DNA from: Ulota crispa | Lineage: Eukaryota; Streptophyta; Bryopsida; Orthotrichales; Orthotrichaceae | Direction of reading: 5' to 3' | Length of the DNA: 64,000 nucleotides | Assembly: GCA_963920765.1 (NCBI GenBank) | Contig: OY987246.1 | Span: forward strand, 23,817,167-23,881,166 | Shown: positions 58,066-64,000 of the stretch, one piece after another | Layout: the number at the start of each line of letters is the position of its first letter | Numbering within the stretch: the stretch's first letter is position 1 | Made by a program: the position numbers and the translations under genes | Notes under the pieces: generated by a model | What the model was told of the DNA's origin: nothing | The model's input: the letters and a program-made list of their open reading frames with translations, nothing else | The model's database searches: none

Positions 58066-59248
58066 AGAGCATCTCCCCCGGTGCTTGTCACAGTTGGCTC
58101 TTTAAGAGATTTTCATCTACTTTTAAAGGGCTCTCGAGTTCCTTGATCTCCACCCATGCTCTTCAAAAATGTGGCACGCGTTATTCATTAAATTGGGAAA
58201 AATTTACATATTGGTATTTTTGAATTTTTCATTTCTAAGAATTTTTAGGTGATTTAGAGTGAATATTATGATGATTTCTTCAAGATCTTTCATCAATGAT
58301 GAAATACCTTACAAGAATTATCAATAAACTTGCTTCAAATCATCAAAATATTCTCACAAAAGCAAAATTTAGTATTCCCAAAATACATTTTGGGAAAGTG
58401 CTTTTTCCCAATTCAATGAATAACAAATTGTGACCTTGCACTTCAACATGCCCAACAAATAATCATTTGACCACTCACCAAGGAAAATAGAGGATAAAGT
58501 TCTCTAAACATAGGATGAATAATGTTTTGAAGGGCCATTGCGAGACATGCTAGGATAGAGTGTCTTGAGAGGGGTTGAAGAGGGCCCTCAACACTTTTCA
58601 TCCACTTTTGGCAAGTGTAAGACCCTTGGAGCAAGGGTTTTTTTTTTTTGGCAAATTTTTGCCTAAAATCTTACCTCAAAAATTGTCTGGCTATTAATAC
58701 ATTGAGAAATTTGGATGGAAACGTGGATGAAATTGCCGAACCCCCCTTCACCAAAAAACCCAATTCGCCATATGTTGGATCAAAGTAGCTTATATTAGTA
58801 GATTTTTGAATGAACCTCCACATCACATTCATTTTGTCCAATTTTAGTCAAATTTTCCTTACATGCTTGCATTCTAGGGTGCCGGCTAGTAGTGTTTAAT
58901 TTCTTGGCAAAAATCTACCAGAATCTTACCTCCAAACATGAGTGGTGATCCTAACACTGGAAAATTTCTTGAAAAAAATGGATGAATTTGCCAAAGCCCT
59001 CCCCACGTGTGCACCAAATTTGCCAGCTTTTGGATGAAAGCTACTAATATTAGTAGATTTCCTAGATGAATGTTCACATGTCGTTGATTTTATCAAACTC
59101 TATCCAAATTTTCCTTACCTGCTGGTAGGGTGGGGTGCGTGTCGCTCTATCATGAAAAAACCAAAAATTAAACGCTGCCGGCTGGTCTACCCCAGGACAA
59201 AAACATAAAACAAAACCCCGCCTTGGAGGGCACCGGTGGAGATGCTCT
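58066..59248. mobile_element. Inverted-repeat element with AGAGCATCTCC ends
   Basis: About 1.18 kb. Left end AGAGCATCTCCCCCGGTG; right end reverse-complemented AGAGCATCTCCACCGGTG. It carries a MITE (58,191-58,422) and an imperfect duplication of about 260 bases (58,642-58,880 against 58,905-59,130; CTTACCTC, ATTAGTAGATTT, TTTTCCTTAC). The flanks on both sides align with consecutive parts of the sequence around 59,900-60,010, so it was inserted into a copy of that sequence. No transposase seen. Confidence 0.65.
58191..58422. mobile_element. MITE, ATTAATTTGGGAAAA family, copy 3
   Basis: About 232 bases. Left TTATTCATTAAATTGGGAAA; right TTTCCCAATTCAATGAATAA, a 20-base inverted repeat with one mismatch. 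Interior TTCTTCAAGATCTTTCATCA matches the copy at 599-842. Nested in the 58,066-59,248 element. Confidence 0.75.
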
Positions 59249-59379
59249 GAGGGGGACAACAAATTTCTTACTATTCCTTCAGAAATACACTGGTTGGGTA
59301 CCAAATCTGTTAAGTTTAGCCACTTTTGATGAATTCTCACCAGTTGAATTTTGTGCATTGGCCAATATCTTTGATGGTC

Positions 59380-59605
59380 CAGCTTTCAAGGACTCACGAG
59401 AAAATGGTGGGTGTGTGGATACCAAGCTTGCAAGGCCTCACGAGAAGGAGGGGTGAGGGGGAATCAAGGCATCAAGCTTGGAGGGTGTGTGGAAATCAAG
59501 CTTTCGAGGACGCACGAGAAGAAGGAGGGTGCGTATGAATCAAGCTAGGACTCACGAGTCACGAGAAGGAGGGTGTGTGGGAATCAAAGCATCAAGCTTT
59601 AACAA
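59380..59605. repeat. Minisatellite with units of about 40-60 bp
   Basis: Four to five irregular copies built from AATCAAGCTTTCGAGGAC, CACGAGAAGGAGGG and GTGTGTGG. Plus-strand frames through it are repeat translations. Confidence 0.75.
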
Positions 59606-59833
59606 TACAGCTTGGTTCTCAAAGATCACTTTTCGCTGCTTTTTCTATTCAAGTAATGATTTGTTTACACTTGCGTAGCGATATGGGAGTCAAAAGAATC
59701 CATTTTTAGCTTAAAGTCGGCCTTGCTATCAACTATTAGAATCATGGGAATTATGGCATCTGCAACTTGCACCAGTGAGATGGGTAAAATGGGTAGTGGG
59801 AAACGAACCCTTCAGTAAACCGAAGTTGCTATG

Positions 59834-60125
59834 TTATTCATCACGAGCATCGATGAACTTGCAGTTTGGTGAAGTGAGCTTGAATGATTTTGTCAACCTC
59901 CAGGTCTGATAGATCTTGGCCAGTGCATTATCTTCCCTGCAAATATCCTCCAATGTAAGGGGGGGCAACCGGAAGTGCATTCTGATCCTTAAGAAAAACA
60001 CTGCCCTTGAACTTCGCATTGCCGTACAATTTCTGAAAAGCCTTCCTGAAGTCCCTTAGTACGGTTCTATAACGATAAATAAATAAATCATCCTCATCCC
60101 AACCCATTGAGAAACGAAGGGACAT
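59834..60125 (-). pseudogene. Unrecognised coding-like fragment
   Basis: Two overlapping minus-strand frames look protein-like: GWDEDDLFIYRYRTVLRDF with KAFQKLYGNAKFKGSVF (from 60,125), then LTLEDICREDNALAKIYQTW with RLTKSFKLTSPNC ending at a stop near 59,834. The frame changes at a run of seven G on the plus strand (about 59,959-59,965). A diverged second copy near 58,020-58,065 preserves the protein frame (LTLEDISRKDTALA), which suggests past coding. I do not recognise the family. Intron structure is possible, since a TTTGCAG lies at the frame change. Confidence 0.4.
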
Positions 60126-60207
60126 CTCCTAAGGTAGGAAGCTCTAATTTGGACCAGACATTTTGAATGGACTATATACGGGTCACAAAAACAATGTATA
60201 AAGGTTC

Positions 60208-60934
60208 TTAACTCTTAAAGGATCAACTGTCCCCTTGGGGGACAAATGAGATTTCGGGCATGCACCTATGGTTGGACTACTTTGCGTGATTTTTTGAATT
60301 TTTTATGGAAGGTGGGGAATTCAAAGATCTATATGGGCATCTAATTTTTTCTTCATTCTGACATTTATTGAAGAAGTTACAAATGAATTTCTAGGAAAAG
60401 GTCTAGATTGGGCAGCCCAAAAATTTCTTAAAAATTGCATCAAAAATAAATAAAAATATGAAATAGGTTCTTCAAACTTATTTATGGGTGGGGAGTTTTG
60501 AATCATTCAATTTTCATTGATGAGATGAAAGTTCTGAGAAGTTTTTGTTTGTGTGTAGGTCTGGTTTCTCTCAAAATCACACCTACCTGCAAACAAAAAC
60601 TTCTCAGAACTTTCATCTCATCAATGAAAATTGAATGATTCAAAACTCCCCACCCATAAATAAGTTTGAAGAACCTATTTCATATTTTTATTTATTTTTG
60701 ATGCAATTTTTAAGAAATTTTTGGGCTGCCCAATCTAGACCTTTTCCTAGAAATTCATTTGTAACTTCTTCAATAAATGTCAGAATGAAGAAAAAATTAG
60801 ATGCCCACATAGATCTTTGAATTCCCCACCTTCCATAAAAAATTCAAAAAATCACGCAAAGTAGTTTAGCCATAGGTACATGCCCGAAATCTTATTTGTC
60901 CCCAAAAAGGGGGCTTGGTCCTTTAGGGGTTTAA
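60208..60934. mobile_element. TTAA-CCC palindromic element T15
   Basis: 727 bases forming an almost perfect inverted repeat centred near 60,571; each arm is about 350 bases. The same 61-residue frame is open at 60,321-60,506 (minus) and 60,635-60,820 (plus) because the arms are identical there, so neither is a gene. Left end TTAACTCTTAAAGGATCAAC, right end reverse-complemented TTAAACCCCTAAAGGACCAA. Near-identity of the arms suggests recent origin or conversion. Confidence 0.85.
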
Positions 60935-63298
60935 TGGGTCATATTTTTTAGTTTCAAAAATTGTACTTGTGTAAACATTGTTTTAGGAAATTAAGAGGGT
61001 GACATGCGCCACTGTTGAGTGTGTTTATTGGTCATAATTGTGTTCAGATTTGTCTTTCAATAAAATATAGATATATGTCATACTAAAATAAATGAAAACT
61101 TGTTCTCAATCACGATTTGAGTATTAGAATATGGAATGGGTGCTTGCACGCTTTAAGAGCCTTATTAGAGCATTCTTGGCTTTGTAGTGGTTGCTTTTAG
61201 GTCTAATGTGCTCCATTTACAAGTCGCCTTTGCATCATGAATGCTACCACCTATGATCAAGAATAGCTACCTATGTACCTTTTGCTTTGATAAATTATAA
61301 TTAATTCACAGTAACTCAAAAAAATTCAAATTAAATGGCCACACAAGTGTCTCTTCTTTGAATTTCTACCAAAATATTTCCATTTTACCTAGTTGCCCTA
61401 ATTTTTTACACGGAAGCTCACTTTTGCTTAGATGGTCCATTCACAAGCCTTTAGGGCCTCCTTCACTAGTAGAAAACCCTGTTAGAGGTCATGCTATTTT
61501 GTGTTACGGTGCAGCAGAATTGTGTTAGACTCCCTCTTCTGGACTTCTAGGCCACCTCTGTTGTTAATTTTTGTTACCTATCTTGTTGGCAATAACATGG
61601 CATATTGGAAACTACGTTTCAAATGTACGTAGTATGTTCATGAATGGGAAAAATGTTCCTTGTAAGTATTACCATATCTACACAAACAAGCGGAATCCAA
61701 CGTGGTAAGTCCATGACCGATGACATGGCGTTAATCTACATGGACAATGACTTGGACTAGTAAACTAGCATTTCAAAATCACTTTGCAATTATTGCAAAG
61801 CACATGCAAAAGTCAGTCAACCTAATTAGTATGGGCCAATCCAAATTTCAATGTTCTAGCTAATAACACGTGTACATTCACATAGTTCATCCATGCATTT
61901 CTTCAATCGCAACCACTTTCATTCCGCCTCAACACATTTCTCATATCAGCGGGGGTGTGTGCTTTAATAAAACTTAATCCAAATGGTATCTGTGTATGTG
62001 GTATTAATGTAGCAATATCGAGTAATAGTAAATGCTCTTCACATCACATATTTTTTGGCATGCTTGTTAGATTTCTGATAATTTGCAAAATTGAATTTCA
62101 TAATTCCTATTACTGTTTCTCTATATAGCAAATAATTCCATCATAGCTTCTAGGAAATTTGTAAGAGAAGATACATTCATGTTGTGAGGAAGTTGTTGCG
62201 AGGAAGTTGTTGCAAAGTTTGTCATAGAACATATTAAATTTATCATCAAATTATATTGTAATAATATTCTATATAGCCATGCATAATTGCAATATTTAAA
62301 CTATATCATTACAAAGGCATTGGTATAGATTTAACAATGTAAGGAACAAGAGGATAGTACTAAGAGATAGGTATTTCATTTTTTTTGCCAATTACTACTT
62401 GATATCAAAAGTTTATAAAGATCAAAACTTCCTTTTTGGTATTATTGCCTTGGCAATTTATGGTGTACCAAATTGATTTGAAAAAATCTAAACATGGATT
62501 TTTTTTAATATATATTTTAATTAGACAACAATACATAATTCACACAAAAAAGCTTAAATCCAAATGTTGAGTAGAACATAGGATTTTATTGGACAATCAA
62601 ACAATTGAAAATATAGTTAGAAGAATATTAAATGTTAAAAACAATACCAAAATTAAAGTAAATTCAATATTATATTTCTACTTTGATGCATACATGCAAC
62701 AAGATTTCTTGGAAACCAATGCCCATTAGTAAAAAAATAGATTCCTGCCTTCTTTAAATGTAATGTTGTACTAAAGGAACTAGTAAAAATCCAAGTCCAA
62801 TAAGTACAACAAGCCCTTTGAATTGACAACCTTTAATTGGTGTAAAACAGGATGCACTTTATAAAAGTGGAGCCATTAATTCATAAGCAATAATCGGTAT
62901 GTAAGATGTCCCATTATTCCAAATGTTTTTTGTGACTAGTGTTATTTGTAAACATAGTTGATTTTAGCAGTTGTCACATGCGTATAAAATAAATTTTAAA
63001 TCTCTAAAAGGAATTTTTAAAATTTGCTATGTTCAAATTTGATAAACCATCACTTTCATCATATCTCTAAAATTTGAGGGGCTCAAAGTAAAACAAAAGT
63101 ATAATAAAAACTTTCTTCTACTTATTTTATTAATGTCATTTTCTTTTGAGAGTTCAATTGACTAATTGCTATTTCAAGTTCAATATATCAAAATTACAAG
63201 TGCTTTATAGAATTTGGCTTAATTTTATAGAAGTCTAAAAGCAAGTATTTTTGTAGATTTCTTGCATACAGTTGGTTGATCATATTTGTTATGTTAAA
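60935..63298. other. AT-rich DNA, nothing certain
   Basis: A CACTAGTAGAAAACCCTG sequence at 61,466 looks like a left CACTA-type terminus, but I find no matching right end. A short tandem GAGGAAGTTGTTGC occurs near 62,188-62,215. No gene recognised. Confidence 0.45.
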
Positions 63299-64000
63299 TT
63301 AACCCCTATAGCCTTGAACATCCTTTTTCAGCAACATAGCAATTTTGGACAATTCACCACCAATGGGGTTTTCATTTTTTTCTTTGAAATTTGAATACAT
63401 GATGTGTCCAAAGTGTAGCTTTAAGGTCCGACAATTTTCATAACTTCTGACTTCATGGTTCAAAATTTATTGCATGATATGTAGTTTTCTTTGCTTGCCG
63501 GGTAGCCAATAAACTTCTTTTAAGATTGCGTTTTTTGAATTTTTTTTTGAAATTGGTTTTCTTGCATTCATATATACTTGGGAAGCTTCAAATCATTCCA
63601 CATTGATCAATGAGATGAAAGTTATGAGGAGATTTTGTTTGAGGGCACTTATGGATTCTCTACTCTAAAAGAACTTTGAGTTCTTTATTTTACTCAATTT
63701 TCAATATTTTAGAGAAAAAAAAAAAGAAAGAAAGATATAGATTGCTTATCAAAACATTACAACCATTGTAATTGGAATTTTTTTATTTCCATAATTAAGT
63801 TCTTAACAATTTAGTGGTTTGAATCATTCTCTACTTCTTTTTACTTCCTATTGTTTTTCCATGTGTTGCCAAATGATTTGAAAATTTTCAAGTGTGTACC
63901 CAACTTGCATTGTAAAACAAATCCAAAAAATTACAACCATTTTGGAGTTCTTTTCATACAAATACAACCTTGTGAAGTGCAACTACTTGGATTTTTGCAG
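63299..64000. mobile_element. TTAA-CCC element T16, cut by the window end
   Basis: Left end TTAACCCCTATAGCCTTGAA. The first 350 bases match the arms of T10 (ACATGATGTGTCCAAAG, CTTCATGGTTCAAAATTTAT), and the part from about 63,740 matches the middle of T8 in reverse (TAGTGGTTTGAATCATTCTC). The right end is outside the window. Confidence 0.7.

Noticed and set aside
60321-60820. Identical 61-residue frames on both strands
   Set aside because: They are the two arms of one palindrome; identity follows from the DNA structure, not from a gene.
61466-63298. CACTAGTAGAAAACCC as a CACTA transposon
   Set aside because: Only a left-end-like motif is seen; no right terminus or 3-bp duplication.
45000-64000. 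LTR retrotransposons or other virus-like elements
   Set aside because: No long direct repeats, primer-binding site or recognisable polyprotein was seen anywhere in the window.
1-64000. tRNA, rRNA genes and CRISPR arrays
   Set aside because: No convincing T-loop with paired arms, no rRNA sequence and no regularly spaced identical repeats with unique spacers were found by eye.

Overview
The window looks like nuclear DNA of a land plant. The evidence is a plant-type ATG9 split by GT-AG introns, a plant HSBP, a tandem cluster of REM-like B3-domain genes, Stowaway-type and hAT-type elements, and long AT-rich intergenic DNA. I cannot place it to a clade from sequence alone. A non-seed plant (bryophyte, lycophyte or fern) is a guess based on how far ATG9 and HSBP differ from the flowering-plant versions I remember.

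Layout. 1-2,990 is non-coding, with three small inverted-repeat elements. 2,994-16,823 is a same-strand cluster of B3-domain genes: one intact two-B3 gene (2,994-5,035), one decayed copy (6,611-6,958), a second intact two-B3 gene (8,717-10,709) and a shortened gene (15,247-16,306) whose second B3 survives only as a relic (16,600-16,823). Introns in the intact genes all fall in phase 0, so the exon structures rest on reading frame, splice sites and alignment between paralogues. 16,824-21,530 is AT-rich and filled with small DNA elements. 21,788-22,084 is a single-exon heat-shock-factor-binding protein gene. 22,085-27,640 is non-coding apart from elements. 27,647-28,383 is a long ATCC-type microsatellite. 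30,831-35,157 is ATG9 (nine supported coding exons plus an uncertain first one), with a GC-richer promoter/5' region before it. From 36,787 to the end I see no convincing host gene, only a dense, nested mosaic of non-autonomous DNA elements, one GC-rich island (51,293-51,690) and a possible gene fragment (59,834-60,125).

The most unusual feature is a set of at least fifteen elements bounded by TTAA followed by CCC(C/T)TAAA-like ends and closing with the mirror image plus TTAA. That is the boundary signature of the piggyBac superfamily, which is not among the usual cut-and-paste superfamilies of flowering plants. Several abut and share a single TTAA, several carry other elements inside them (hAT-like with an 8-bp duplication, TA-duplicating elements), and one is an almost perfect 0.7-kb hairpin. 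I see no piggyBac transposase in the window.

Functionally the host genes are unrelated: putative B3 transcription regulators evolving by tandem duplication and decay, a small coiled-coil regulator of heat-shock factors, and the membrane scramblase of autophagosome formation.
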